In this document: positions 1 to 49,060 of the stretch, piece after piece
How the letters are laid out: the number at the start of each line of letters is the position of its first letter
How positions within the stretch are numbered: position 1 is the first letter of the stretch
DNA from: Lucifuga dentata
Lineage: Eukaryota > Chordata > Actinopteri > Ophidiiformes > Bythitidae
Direction: 5' to 3'
DNA: 64,000 nucleotides
Assembly: GCA_014773175.1 (NCBI GenBank)
Contig: VXCM01000952.1
Location: 62,001 to 126,000 of the forward strand
Notes under the pieces: model-generated
Database searches by the model: none
Seen by the model: the letters and a program-made list of their open reading frames with translations, nothing else
Told to the model about the DNA's origin: nothing
Position numbers and translations under genes: made by a program

Positions 1-462
1 CTAACAACAATGTAACACTGATGACATTTGTATGGCATAAATTGCTGGAAGCAGTGAGGATGTGAGAGGAGGAGAGGACACTGGCAAACAGAGAGACAGA
101 GGGAGAAAGAGAGATGAATAAAGTGCGAGGCTGTCTGGACAGCTGACTTGAGTATAACTCAAGTAATAACATGTCCAATTAGCAGTACTTTTCTTTACTC
201 TGTGTTGCCCCTCTTTGTCACATATGCTCAGCTTTGAAGTTCCTTCTTTTCATCTCATTTGTTTTAACTTACCATTATCCATCACAGTACTCCTCCTCCT
301 CCTCATCCCCTTTCCCTTTCCTGTCTTCATTACTACCTCATGACAAATGGTCTATGTTTCTCAGTTTCTGCTCAACCATTTTCTCCTCTGGCTTTTTTCA
401 CTTTCTTCTTTTTTGTGTGTTTGTGTTGTTTTGCAGACAGGTGCTTGGCCACAGCCGTGACC
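1..462 (+). other. kcnn3: kcnn3 5' flank, 5' UTR and probable upstream intron end
   Basis: No coding exon is seen here. A pyrimidine-rich tract followed by ttgcag ends at 436, so 437-462 is probably the 5' UTR part of the first coding exon and an upstream non-coding exon lies outside or near the left edge. An in-frame ATG at 340 lies before this acceptor, inside the presumed intron, so it was not chosen as the start. Confidence 0.5.
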
Positions 463-37283
<36,821 letters not shown>

Positions 37284-37967
37284 AGACAGCACTGAGGACC
37301 AGAGGACAGATATGAAAATGAAACAGGGAGGAGGGTTTGTGCTAGTCTTAGCACAAACATCTCTATCTGAAGACTAATGGAGTGGAAAGAGGGAGAAAGT
37401 GAAAGTTGAGGTGGCCCCCTGAAATTTAAATTTGATGAGGGAGGGATGAAGATGGAAAAATGAGAAATAATAGGATTAAGATGGAGGGCTAATATGAATA
37501 ATGGGAGATGTTAGGGACTTTGGGACTCTTATCTTGAAGAAGGAAGGAAAGTAACAAGCAGAACAAGTGCAAGGGGGAGAAAAATGGAGACTTTAAAAGG
37601 TGTGAGTGGGAGGAGTGATGCTAAGAAGGTGAGAAAATAAGGTAGAGAGGCTGAGGAACAGGAAGAAGAGGGGAGGAATGATAACGAGGAATAATTACAT
37701 GAACTCAGAGCTCCTAAATGGAATCCACTCCAATTACTGAAAAGGCCTTTTATTCTGTTTCTCTCTCTTTCTCTGTATCTCTCTTTCTCTCTCTCCCTCT
37801 TTCCCTCTCTCCCTTTTTCACTCCCTTCATCAGGAATTAATGACCATGACTTTTTATCCTTATGATGTATTTTCTATTTGAATGCTAATTGTGTGTTAAC
37901 GAGCATCCCTTTAACAGAAGGTTTGATCAATACGACCATGATAAAAAAAAAAAACTAGTGGTATGCA

Positions 37968-38007
<40 letters not shown>

Positions 38008-41000
38008 GCACACACACATAAGTGATACAGACTCATTGTTCATGCAATACAACTGAACACAGCACAAACATGAATACATAATCTTTTGATTTGTAGGCCA
38101 TATTTACAACCAAACAAAAAAATCAATGCACTAGCCCACAAGCTATACTGCCAAGCATTCAATGCACTGTCAATTCAACAGAGCACTGCCAAGCAATTAA
38201 GACACACTGTAAAAAATGTTCATCCAAACAACTTTTGTGGTTGGGAGCTAATGTAGTGGTTAGTTGGGACATTTAATTTTTCATTTGGGAGAATCTCAAA
38301 CTTTCACTAACCTACAAATTAGAGATTACCAGTAATCTTAATTACATTGGTATGATATTGAGTGGCTTGAGTCATCACCATATCTATTTGTGGTGAGGAG
38401 ACAAGCAGATGATAACCACATGCAATTATAACAGGATTTTATTACTCTGTTGACTGAATTACAGAAGAAGTTGAACTGAAATGTAATTAAATCTACTGAA
38501 AGAGTAGAGTTTGCTTCTGTTTAAATTCTGTGAGCCGTGCTTAAAAATGATTCAGTAATTTTTATTTATCAGGGTAAATTTTGTACCTTTAAAATGCAGT
38601 AACTATCTGAATAAGTAAATAACTTTAAAATCTTTAAAATGGACTTTACAGATACAAATTTGTCAACATTTTTACTGAGATCTTTTTTGAAAACGGATTA
38701 TGACACAGTTATTATGTAACAGTTATTTTAGCCTGAACAGTTAAAGATGATAACAGAGATTCAAAAACTAAGCACAATTTTTGTTAACTTTATTTTATCT
38801 ATTTTATTTTATTTAGTGTAGTTTATTTTATTTACCTAGTTGTATACACGTATAGAGTTACAGGTGCAAGGCTGTGCTCTTTTTTTTAAATAGCAATCAA
38901 AAGTTTATCCATCAACAGTAAATATCCTGTTTAAGCTTTAATCAATTTAAAGAGGCATTTTGACTGAGATGCTGTTGTATGTATTGTTCTGCCTTTATTC
39001 TCTGAAAAAGTAAGTCATGAACACTAAAATATTGACTTCATACACCACTACATGCCATAGTGATTTGATTAATTAAAAAACAAAAAATCTAGGATTGATT
39101 TAAAAACCCTTTGAGTGACAATAAGATGAAGTGATTAATATTTTTCACAGTGTATGGCGTGATAATCGTCAGATCCTTCATGAAGGGAGGAAGACTTTAC
39201 TGCCACTCTGTTTAAAGCTGACAGTCCCAAAACAACTCACTGTTATCCTGAATGTATTCTGTAGAAAGAAATACACTCATGCTTGCTCGATCACTTAAAT
39301 TGCCACTAACGGACACATACATACACATGTACACACACAGATATACACACACCTCGACAACCAAAGTGCTCTCTCTTAAATGGACTTCAATAAGAGGCAG
39401 GGAACGCTGCTGTCGCAGGGGACAAAAGATAGCAAGAAGCGGTGCAGATATCTTGACAATATTTCTGAGGGAATAACTGTGAAAATCTGGGCATGGACTG
39501 AAACTGTACATGGACTGCTTTTAATTCTTTTAAATGAGATCAAGGTGGACTGTGGATGAACAGAAAGAACAAAATAAATCTTATGATGGAGAAATGGCTA
39601 TGAAGGAGCAGCTGTTTATGAAATAAATAATATACCTGTATAGAAAGACTAAGGTACGGTATATCATAATGGTGTGATGGGAAAAAAGACGTCTGCCTAT
39701 GGATTGGAAACTATGTTGAAAACTGTTTTATAGCGACATACTGTGGTCGGAATACTGAATTACACACGCTTGGAATATTATTGTACAGTAAGCTGTTAAC
39801 GAAATCTAGCTTTGTATTGCTTAGTCTTTTCTACCATTATGATTAAACGCAGTTATAGCTGATATCTAATATTACTGAACTATAGTATTCTCATTCGTCA
39901 TGACAATTATAATTTATGTATTATCAATACGTTAAATAATTATAAACAAGGAAAGTGCCGTTTGAAGTTGAAATTATTTTGTAATTTTATTTTATCAGAG
40001 AGAATTAATAAAGTATATATCTATAACATTACAGTTTTCATGTATTCTACCTCGCTGTTTTTTTTTTGTTTTTTTGTTTTTTTTTTAATAATAATAATAA
40101 TAATAATCTGACATGGGCTTCAACATGGTGCCAAACAAATAAGGAAGCAAATAAATGGTACCCACGCTGATACATAATTTTTCATTCAGTATTTCCATTC
40201 GCCTTAATGTGCGACAGCAGCAATATTATGGTTAATTTTACGTCGCTCCACAACTCGATTCTACCCAGTGCAAGGTATTGTGAGAAACAATTTTATACAA
40301 TGGACTATACTTGACTTATTTTGTCTTAAAGTCACAACATTTATTGTAAGAAGTGGCTATTCATTTAAAGAGCACAATAACTTGGGTATTTTCAGTTTAT
40401 AATGGAACAATGTGGTGCTGGGTAATAAGGCAGATTTATATTCGTGAATTTAATAGGTGCCTATCGCAGTCTCGCGATATTTGGTAAAAACCGAAAACGA
40501 CTTCGTGACAGGTCGATAAATTCGACGGAGTTGAATTTGTAGCTGTTTCCAACTTGTTTGTTTACCGAACTTAAAAAAAAAAAAACTGACTTTTGAGTTA
40601 AGTTACCGTATGTAGTTAGCCAAATATAAAAGTTTCTACCTGAACTAGATGTTTAGCTAGCTTGGAAAAACTCTGGATGAATAACTTTACTCAAAGGATG
40701 TAATGTGTGCTCGCTGCTGCAAAATTAAAATTATGATAAAGTAGACCGCGTTTAGCTACACAGCAGCGTATAAACAGCATTCTGTAAAGTCCTAAACGTA
40801 TTGTACTGCAGTACGTTTTATTTCTTTAAACCAGTTAATAAGACTGAATGATCCAAAATAACTTCTCCCCTTGTGAAATGGTGTCAAAATAAATGTAACA
40901 CTTGCAGCTGAAAACGGCTGTTAAGAATGGTGAGTAGCAACTCAGTATTTATGTTAGCTAGCTGAGGCTACTGTGGGTCAGTTCCTTGCTAATGACATTT

Positions 41001-42974
41001 AAATTTAGCTTTTAATGTTGTGGTAAATCAGTCTGATATAAAATAGATGCTGCATTTACTGGTGTGTTTGTGTGTATCCCAGGCCTTCTGTCCATCAGCC
41101 GCCTCCTCACAGCCTGCAGGTCCCAGTGTCCTCTCTGTCCTCTGATGCTCCACAACAGCACCAGCAGCATCATAGCAGTACAGGACTGTAGTGAGGCAAT
41201 ACAGAGAAAGTGTGGGACAGTCCTTTTAATCTGCGTTTATAAGGGTTGGTACTTTCTCTGTGTGTGATAACTTACGTCAAATTTGGGGAGCAGTTTAAAC
41301 CACTCATGGGGAAAGCTGTCTAACCAGGGCCAAAATTGGTATCCGCAGTGTGTGTTCACTGCAGCTGCATTCAGCATGACTAATGATGCATTTTTGTGAC
41401 TGGTGTAGGGAATAAAGACTTAGAAATCAAAAGCATGCAGTACAGGCCTGCTGCACAAGCAAACTTTGCTTGACTAAAACATGTAAGAATAGCAAAAGAG
41501 CAAAAAAGAGCAAATGCAAGGAAAAAGACAGCTGCTGAGCCACTGTAGGACTTTCAGTTAGGTCCTTCACTGGGCCATTATGTCATGTCTGGAACATTAC
41601 TTTTAAAGATCCTTATATGGACAGATCAGGAGCAATTAGGTCGCAACCAATTAGACTGAATGAGGATCAGCTGGCAGGTGAATGCATAGCCTTAAATTCC
41701 TGGTGGAGAAGCTTACACTCCTTTTGCCAGCAGAAAGCTCAGGAGCTTTTCCACCAGTTGTTTGTCTGCGTAATGTAAGTTTGCTCCTTTTAATTTAACA
41801 CTAATTTATTGCAGTGATATTATTGGTTGTATTTGCTTTAATTATGACAAACTGTGATTTACTTTATTTGAGTTGGAGTAAACTTTTTAGAAAACAACCA
41901 GTCAATTTAACTGTTAACTCTTCCATATATGAACAATAAATTATTGGGAAGAGAAATCCACTTGTGCTTTGGTGTCTAACACGCACACCCACTGTGCTAA
42001 TTATTTTGGGAACCACACAAGCCTTCCCCATAACCCACATCTTCCTGAAGATATTTAATAATTACTGTTCCAGAATATTCTGGAAAAAGTGGTGTAATCA
42101 AGGAATCAGAATGTACTAAATTGTGTTGATCCTTATTTAATGGTTATACCTTCATAGTCATGGTGAGTCACATTCACATCCTCATAACAGCTCCTCATCT
42201 ATCCACAGGTGACCCTCGCCTGTACCTGTTCGATGATCACTGATTTCACACTGTACAGAATCTCACCCTCATGAAAGTCTTCTTATTGGTTCATTATAGT
42301 TGTATCAAAGCAGCAATATCAAAACACCATCTACTTTGTTCATACCCTTGCTTTGTCCCAAATGTACCCACACACGAGTCTTTTATGGGCTTATCAGGTA
42401 CAAATAACTTGCATTCACGCCCTCTCTCCTATAAAGGGAATTAATTTTTATTTTTCCATAAAGGAGATGTCGGAAATTCCCAGCCTGCTGCATGTTTAGC
42501 CCAGGGTGAAAATAAAACAGTAATATAAGTGTGAATGTGCCAGGCAGCCCGAGGCGATGTTCTGCCCTGGGCACAGCATATACCCAGATGTGATGAGCTT
42601 GTTATCTGTGTTATTTACTGGCATGCGCTATTTCCCCCCCAGGGCTTTCATCATCTCATTCAGGCTATGTGCATTTTCATTATTGTGTACTATTATTTTA
42701 CGGCCAAGGGAATGCCTGTCCTTATCGAGATATTTGTGCCATCATGACTTAATTTTTTTTCACAAGTCTTCCTGTTTTATTACATTCTTAAATTTTTCCT
42801 TTCTCTCTTTCTGTCTCTTTTTATTATATAAGAGAAAAAAAGAGACCAAAAAATGTAATAATCTACAAAGCATAAGGATATCACTTGCATTACAAAAATA
42901 CACCAATAGTTATATTTGTTTTCAGCTGTATTCATTAATCATAACTTCATTATGGCTTGTGGATTTTTATATAG
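37284..42974 (+). other. kcnn3 3' UTR and intergenic sequence
   Basis: The 3' UTR starts at 37284; its end is not certain (AATAAA occurs near 39573 and 40005). The rest is AT-rich with (CA)n near 37970-38003 and (TAA)n near 40087-40109. A possible exon at 41083-41230 preceded by a good acceptor was noted, but it matches nothing convincingly. Confidence 0.6.
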
Positions 42975-43113
42975 TATGGAGAGAAGGGATATTCATCCCC
43001 ACATTACATCCTGTCCTGGGAGGAAGCAGGCTAAAGAAGACAAGGCACTGCTGCAGGGACTAAGCAGTGTTGCTTCCCAGGTTCAGGTCCAACCCTCAGA
43101 CTTTGAGCACAAG
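42975..43113 (+). pseudogene. nup210l: nup210l remnant exon a
   Basis: Between a tatatag acceptor and an aag|gtaaga donor. The frame reads AKEDKALLQGLSSVASQ then VQVQPSDFEHK; the ALL.GLSSV part resembles the NUP210 segment just before the EVEI motif. The frame is open, but the match is weaker than in the neighbouring fragments. Confidence 0.4.
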
Positions 43114-43605
43114 GTAAGAGTTTACATGCAATACCACTGTCAGGTGTTAAACCACATACAGTATCTTCAGAATACCAATGCCATAACTTATGACAAGATT
43201 AATCTGTTTTAATACATTGAGGAACATATACAGTGTCAGTTGGCAGGGACACTGCAGTGGAAGATACTCAGAAAATGTAGTTAGGAGTTACTCTACATTG
43301 GAAATAGTTAAGCTATATCAAAAACAGAAATTTTTAAAACAGAAAAGACCATAGTCCTGTGTTCACTTCACGCTCATCGTAATGTGTGTCTCTGTTTTTT
43401 CTGACTCCCTGTCACTCAAGGAGACAGAAAAATGAGTGATGGAAGTTGGGCAGTTGGGCACCATTATCATCCTTGTGTGCTCATCCATGATCAGGAGGGA
43501 TGTGTTACACTTGTTAAATGTAATATCGTACCAACAAACCAAATGTCAGAAAAAGACTGTTTCCATCATAATCACACATTTTAACTGTGATTTTTCACTG
43601 ACCTC

Positions 43606-43997
43606 TAAGGCCCATTTCACATGCTAAGCGTTGAGCGTTGCCGCTGAGCTTGGCATCCAGCTTGTTCATGAGCAGAGTCTGAGCAGTGCCGCTCAACCAA
43701 GTGCTGACAGGAAGCGCTCCTTACTAATGAAGGTTACCACGGGCGATCTTTGCACATTTGTGGTCCAAATTGGGTTTCTGGGTCAAATTGGGTAGCGACA
43801 TAGACATTGCAGCAAAGAATGCTCTGGCTCTTCTTCTCATTTGAAGAAGAAAAGCGAAAAAGCAGCGAATGTGGGTGCATGAAACCTTGTTGAGTCATCA
43901 TTCGAACTGCTCTACACAGGTTATGAGCTTCTCCTCCACAATAATGTAACGCCCAGGTCATTGCAACGCTCAGCGCTTATCATGTAAAACTGACCTA
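43606..43997. mobile_element. Inverted-repeat MITE, about 390 bp
   Basis: Left CATGCTAAGCGTTGAGCGTTGC and the reverse complement of the right end (CATGATAAGCGCTGAGCGTTGC) match over about 35 bp including flanks. There is no transposase. It lies between two nup210l remnant exons. Ends and superfamily (hAT-like by style) are estimates. Confidence 0.6.
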
Positions 43998-44498
43998 ACT
44001 CTATCGGCTTTGTCTTAAGCCATCCCCACCTCCACCCATTAGATTCATATTAAAGTGCTGTCCGTGGAGATGAGTGGCTTGCTGTTTTTACTTAAAGCTT
44101 CTATTAAAAAAAGATGAAGTAAGGTACAAGTAGCTGGATGCATCATTTAAAAAAAATGCTTCATTCTTCAGCATTGTCAGAAAGGTACAGAACATGCATT
44201 TATATCACATTCATTTTGGGGACATTGTATTGAGTATTATTCATTACCCCAACCCTTACCAAATCCCTTAACCTAATTTAATTTTATCCTTAACCCTCAA
44301 ACCAAGTCTCAACCCTAAAATTAATAGTTGACATTATGGGGAGCTGTTGTTGGCTCCCATGATTGAAGATAAATCCCCTCAGTGGGGCAGTGTAAACAGT
44401 TTATGATCTCACACACACATACACACCATTGCTTTCTCTTCTCTCATTTTTCGAGCTAGTCAAACCTCTCGATGACCCCACCAATCACCGTTCACCAG

Positions 44499-44592
44499 GA
44501 AGTGGAGATCTATGAAACCCTCATTCTAATGCTTTCTGTCCTGGTGTTTCCCTGGCAACCAGAGGGGACAGCTCTATGAACATCATTTGCTG
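44499..44592 (+). pseudogene. nup210l: nup210l remnant exon b with frameshift
   Basis: Acceptor ttcaccag, then EVEIYETLILMLSVLVFPWQPEG. Family members have EVEI, then a short hydrophobic stretch, then TFPWQP and a G.Y block. Here the frame reaches TGA soon after FPWQP, while G.LY continues in another frame, so a small indel lies near 44557-44568. This is the clearest disabling lesion. Confidence 0.7.
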
Positions 44593-44675
44593 GTCTGTAC
44601 ATGTGTACATGCTTGTGTGCATAAGATTAAAAGCAACACTGACTTTAAAATACAAATTCAAAATGCACAATTATT

Positions 44676-44793
44676 TTTGCATGATGTTGCTGTGGTGATG
44701 GTGAAGGAAGAAATAATAGCAGAAAACAGGCTGGCCTACAGCAAGATCCAGGCAGCAGACAGATTTAACCCTCGAGATACTGCCGTAGGACAG
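44676..44793 (+). pseudogene. nup210l: nup210l remnant exon c
   Basis: Reads VAVVMVKEEIIAENRLAY then SKIQAADRFNPRDTAVGQ and ends at cag|gtgaga. It corresponds to the NUP210 block VA.V.VKG then IQA.D..NP...GE. The conserved part runs upstream through a place where no AG acceptor is seen (ttttgcat instead of an expected gcag), suggesting a lost splice site. Confidence 0.7.
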
Positions 44794-45029
44794 GTGAGAG
44801 CAAAGATACACAGACAAACACAAAATGATTGGGAGATTCATATAAACTGTGTGCAAAATATCCAATCATCCACTCTGACTTTTCCCTTTTTCAAACATAT
44901 TGTTTAGTTCACCTTCTTCCCTTTCCCGTTGTCCCTCTTTCACTCTCGTTTGTAATGTAATGAGAGTGGCTAATGTTGGAGACTTTCCCTGCCTGTGCAT
45001 GGGACAAGAGAGGAATCAGGTGTCAACTC

Positions 45030-45121
45030 TTAAAGGACCATACCATTTCTTTTGCATGTTTGAGCCCAATAAATACAATCGGCATACATGTTACATTACT
45101 GCCAACCATTTTCCAAAACAT
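45030..45121. mobile_element. Single-end copy of the TTAA inverted-repeat element
   Basis: Begins TTAAAGGACCATACC and matches the first 90 or so bases of the arms of the element at 50308-50958 (TTTTGCATGTTTGAG shared). No second end nearby, so it is a truncated or solo copy. Confidence 0.6.
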
Positions 45122-45185
45122 GAAACCTTAAAACCTTAAGGACACTCTTATCGAGGGGACCTCCATTCCTCCTCCCCGTGTTCAG

Positions 45186-45297
45186 GCCCAGACCTTGTCC
45201 CCGGGCAACACCTTTCAAAGTTCTCCCTTTATTAGCAGTCTGTTGGAGGTCACAGACTGCTTCCTGATGAAGCTCTGTATTAACACGCAGCCTCCAG
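45186..45297 (+). pseudogene. nup210l: nup210l remnant exon d
   Basis: Acceptor gttcag, then LLEVTDCFLMKLCINTQPPG up to cag|gtgttg. It parallels the NUP210 segment V.LSDCS.FDL.V; Val, Thr/Ser, Asp-Cys and Leu are retained. Open as printed. Confidence 0.5.
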
Positions 45298-46801
45298 GTG
45301 TTGTCACTGCTGTCCAAAGTGTTGCAGTGTCCTCATCCGTAATTACTTAGTAAAATATTAACATAATGAAACCTGAAAAACACAATTTCACCACTTTGGC
45401 ATCATCTGTAATTAACTATAGTTTGGGTTAATATAATGAGGTTACTTACGTGGAGAGGGAGGAGGGGGAGAAGGAAAAAAGATGGAATTCAGGACACAGA
45501 GGTGATGAAACCATTGCAGAAAACAGTTTTGAGCTGAGTCAGTTTCTGCACAGTATCTCCATCTCTTCCACACAACACTCCTCAGCACATTAGTGTCTTG
45601 CATTAGTCATTTGTATGATCACCAAATCTGTGTGGCTTGGCTTAGCAAGTACCTGTAGAACAAATTACCAGCTCTCACTTAATGTACGATTGCCCTCCTT
45701 TCTTAGACACTTACGTACATGCTTCCATTTTATGTGCACACTTGCATAAGGATGGATGTACACATTAACAGGTTTAAGAATTTATAGCAATATGTTTTCT
45801 GCATTTTCTGTAGGAGTTATTCAATTAACATATCTCATGCCAAGTCCATTAGAGACTTTATTAGATCAATGAGATCTCCCACACGCCCACATGCTCTTTA
45901 ATGTCTACCCGATCAGTTCAAGCTTTAAGTTAAGTGCACTCCCAGCTCTCTGGACATTATAACCTAACACAGCCAGAATGGGTTGAAGTCATTTTATTTC
46001 TATAAATCTATTAATATTTTATGTTGATTTAACTCCTACAAACCTTAGGGGGTTGGTTGGCACCAAAAAGGAGTTTATGTGAGGAAATATTATCCAAGCG
46101 CTGATAATTCCCAGAAAGGCAGACATGGGTTGAAGTGCTTATAAAATCTAGAATTGTAACTGCTGGATTTTCTTGCTTTTCTTTCTTGTCTACACAAAGT
46201 ACTTAACCTTTATCCATGATGTAATAGGTAGATTTTTTTCGCTGTAACTACTTTTGTTGAACTCCACTGCACTTGTAATGGCAGGTTTTTTCATATCCAT
46301 CTCCAGTCACAGAGAAAGATGCCTTCTTGTTTGTTATGGTGCAGTGTTGCATGACTGCTGGTTGTACGTGTTGACTGCTGACTTTTACTTGTCATTAGCT
46401 AACATTTTTAATACTACTGATTCAGTGGCACTTTGCAGTGTGTAATTTAGATTTCTTAATTAACATTGAAAGTACAGCAATACTGAAAAGCTGAAAAAAT
46501 ATGCGTAAATATACACTAGGTGTACATGACTGAAAATCTGGTAATGCGGGCTCAAAGCCTAAGTATGTGTATAGTGGTCCAGGTTGCTGTGCAGGACTAT
46601 AGGCACCAGGTCCAGGACATACCCTTTTCAGCATTACATACCCATGTCACATTACCATAGGAGCAGGCCCATACAATATTAGCTCCATGGCAACACCGGC
46701 CCCCACACTTTCCTTAGGGATACTTTCCTAGGCACAGAAGATATGTATGAGAGGAGTAAGAGAGCAGAGGTTGTTAATTGACCTATTTTAAGGCTTTTCA
46801 G

Positions 46802-46940
46802 TTGAATCGGGATGAAGAGAGCGACTATGGTGTGTTTAATGATGCCACAGGAGAGTTGTGCTTTGCCAGTACAATCAGCAACAGCACTTCAGCTGTTGCT
46901 GATTGTGCTGGCTGCCGTTTATCAGCTACCTAACTCTTCT
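46802..46940 (+). pseudogene. nup210l: nup210l remnant exon e with internal hairpin
   Basis: After a tttcag acceptor the frame reads LNRDEESDYGVFNDATGEL, matching the family N.GVF....G.L. The alignment then fails exactly where a perfect 15-bp inverted repeat (46871-46885 / 46892-46906) appears, and a TAA follows at about 46929. No donor is evident. Confidence 0.55.
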
Positions 46941-47391
46941 ATATTCTGTACACTTAACCAGGACCCCGGTGCCGCTCGCTTTCTGTCTATCTGAGTGGTT
47001 TTCCACTCTCACTTTCTCGGCTCTGGTGTCTGAGGTGGTGCTCTCTGTCAGGCATCATGTCTGATTATATTTGAGCCTAGGAACAGCTAATAGCATGCTT
47101 GCAAGATTACTTGTCTGTCTCTGGGCAACCAGGTGAGACTCTGGTAGTATCTGGTCCAAGTCAGATCAGTCATGGTTAGCATTGTAGCCCTGTGTGTTTG
47201 TCTTTGACATTAATGCTGTGGATCTAGTATATCAGTGTGTGTATGTATATCTCCAGTGGATGGTGTGTGTTGGTGGTAATAATCCAGGGTTCTGAAGTAA
47301 CAGCTATCAAAGAAGGAAGCCTGAGTGAAAATGACTTGCAGCTTTCCTGTCTCCTTTTTGTCTGTCTCCCCACATTACATTCTCCATCTAG

Positions 47392-47430
47392 GCCAAACTC
47401 TGCCTTCAGCCCTACTACCTGACAAGCACA
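47392..47430 (+). pseudogene. nup210l: Possible nup210l remnant exon f
   Basis: 39 bp between catctag and aca|gtgagt, reading AKLCLQPYYLTST; the family has VKFVC.P...LTL at the corresponding place. Short and weak; kept because order and splice sites fit. Confidence 0.3.
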
Positions 47431-48219
47431 GTGAGTTTCTGCATACAGTTTAATTTCCTTTGCTGCTTTCTATCTTGCTTCCCTCCTGCTAATGTTGTAC
47501 CTTTCTTTGCTTATCTCACTTATGCACTCATAGGCAGACACTAAAGACTGCACTCACGTGCACAAGCACACAAACAAATGCACACAGGATTACATTAGAA
47601 TTTCATTTTCATTTGAACTCTGTGCTTGTACCCACCTCCCTCTTCTGACCACCTTCCAGCTCTCTCCTTGGCTGAAAAGTAATGTTGGTTTCATAATAAC
47701 TGCCTGTCTGTATCAGAAGGGAGTTTCCACACGTAGTAGAAAGGGAAAGGATGCTTAGCAAAGAGACACAAACAGATGCACACATACATGTGCACGTACA
47801 CACAAATGCATGCATGTATGAATCTGTTAATGAGCAATCAGCACACTTCACACAGACTGTATATTTAATAAGCACAGAGAAAGCTGTTGATTGAGTGTTT
47901 CTACCAGGAATAGACGAGTAAATTATGAATTACATATTCAAGTCAACTTGATTTTGCGGAACATGACATAGGTGCTTCCACCCTAAAATTACTCCATTTT
48001 TGTTTATTTTATGCTCTTACCTGATGGTAAATCATCAATGAACTCAGAGATTTCAATCACAGAAAATGCATCAATGATTAATGGAACAAGTGTCATTAAT
48101 GATAGCAGCGATGGTTCTGGGCTGTTGTTTTGTGGATTCCAAACCATTTGGTAATGTATTAAGCCATAATTCTACAGGTTTATCTGTTTACCTTTACAAT
48201 AAGGTCATATATACAGTGG

Positions 48220-48870
48220 GGCCCAAAAGTCTGAGACCGCATTGAAAATCTGTGATGTTTTCCATGTAAATCTGGAAATAATCACCAAGTCTGACATCAC
48301 AAGAAGCTGTTTGGAACATTGTCAAATCATAGTGGGATAACTTTGCTTATCAGGTTTTGCACAAACTTGTGGAGTCCATGCCAGCTGGAGTGAATGAAAA
48401 AGCTAAATACTAAGATATTCTGACATTTATGTACATTTTTCAAAGATTTAACTATTCACTCAAATGATTAAGATATTATCATTTGTAATGAAAAATCTTG
48501 TATTAAATTAAAAAGGAATGCAAAATAGAATCATTTTCCCACTGGACATTTCACTTATTGGGTGATACTATACAAAATGACAAATTTTGTGCCTTGAGTA
48601 ATATTTATTTATGGAATATAATAAATAGTTTTGCCATTCTATGTGGAGTTTGCATGATCTCCACATGTTTTGTGTGATGCTATGTGCTGCTTGTGTTTTT
48701 TCATAAAACAAAGGCATTTATGTCAGGTGGACTGTAAATTGCCTATTATGTGTGTTTGAGAGTTCTCTGCCTCCAGTCAGATTTGTTCCAGATCCCTTTG
48801 ACCCTGAGCAGAAATTGGGGGGTATAGACATGTATTTAAAAGGGGCTGGTACACATTTCGCTATACAGTA
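48220..48870. repeat. Tc1/mariner-like terminal fragment and AT-rich flank
   Basis: TACAGTGGGGCCCAAAAGTC at about 48212-48231 resembles the start of fish Tc1-like terminal repeats (CAGTGGGGC...AAAAGT). No matching opposite end or transposase is seen, so this is a degraded fragment with uncertain extent. Confidence 0.4.
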
Positions 48871-48964
48871 TACAACCTGAAAAATTACTTTCATTCTTCA
48901 TCTTCACATCTCTTTGCTGTGTCCTTCCTCTTTTACTTTTCTGTTACCTCGCCTTTGCTGTCAG

Positions 48965-49060
48965 TGTCATGCGCCAAGGGTGCAAAGCTGCATTTGGCAG
49001 TGTTTGTCCAGCAGGGTGAGAAGTTCAATTTCAGTTCCTGTTGAGCGCACTGGGACGTCC
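48965..49060 (+). pseudogene. nup210l: Possible nup210l remnant exon g
   Basis: After a ctgtcag acceptor the frame reads CLSSRVRSSISVPVERTG, loosely matching the family CPLL......VPV..R segment. An apparent donor (agg|gtgaga) at 49015 falls inside the match, so the exon structure is unclear. Confidence 0.35.

Noticed and set aside
340..462. In-frame ATG upstream of the chosen kcnn3 start
   Set aside because: It lies before a clear pyrimidine tract and ttgcag acceptor at 436, so it is probably intronic; the added residues are unlike any SK channel.
41083..41270. Possible exon with good acceptor reading SISRLLTACRSQ
   Set aside because: I tried to align it to the NUP210 N-terminus and found no convincing match; the other frames stop early.
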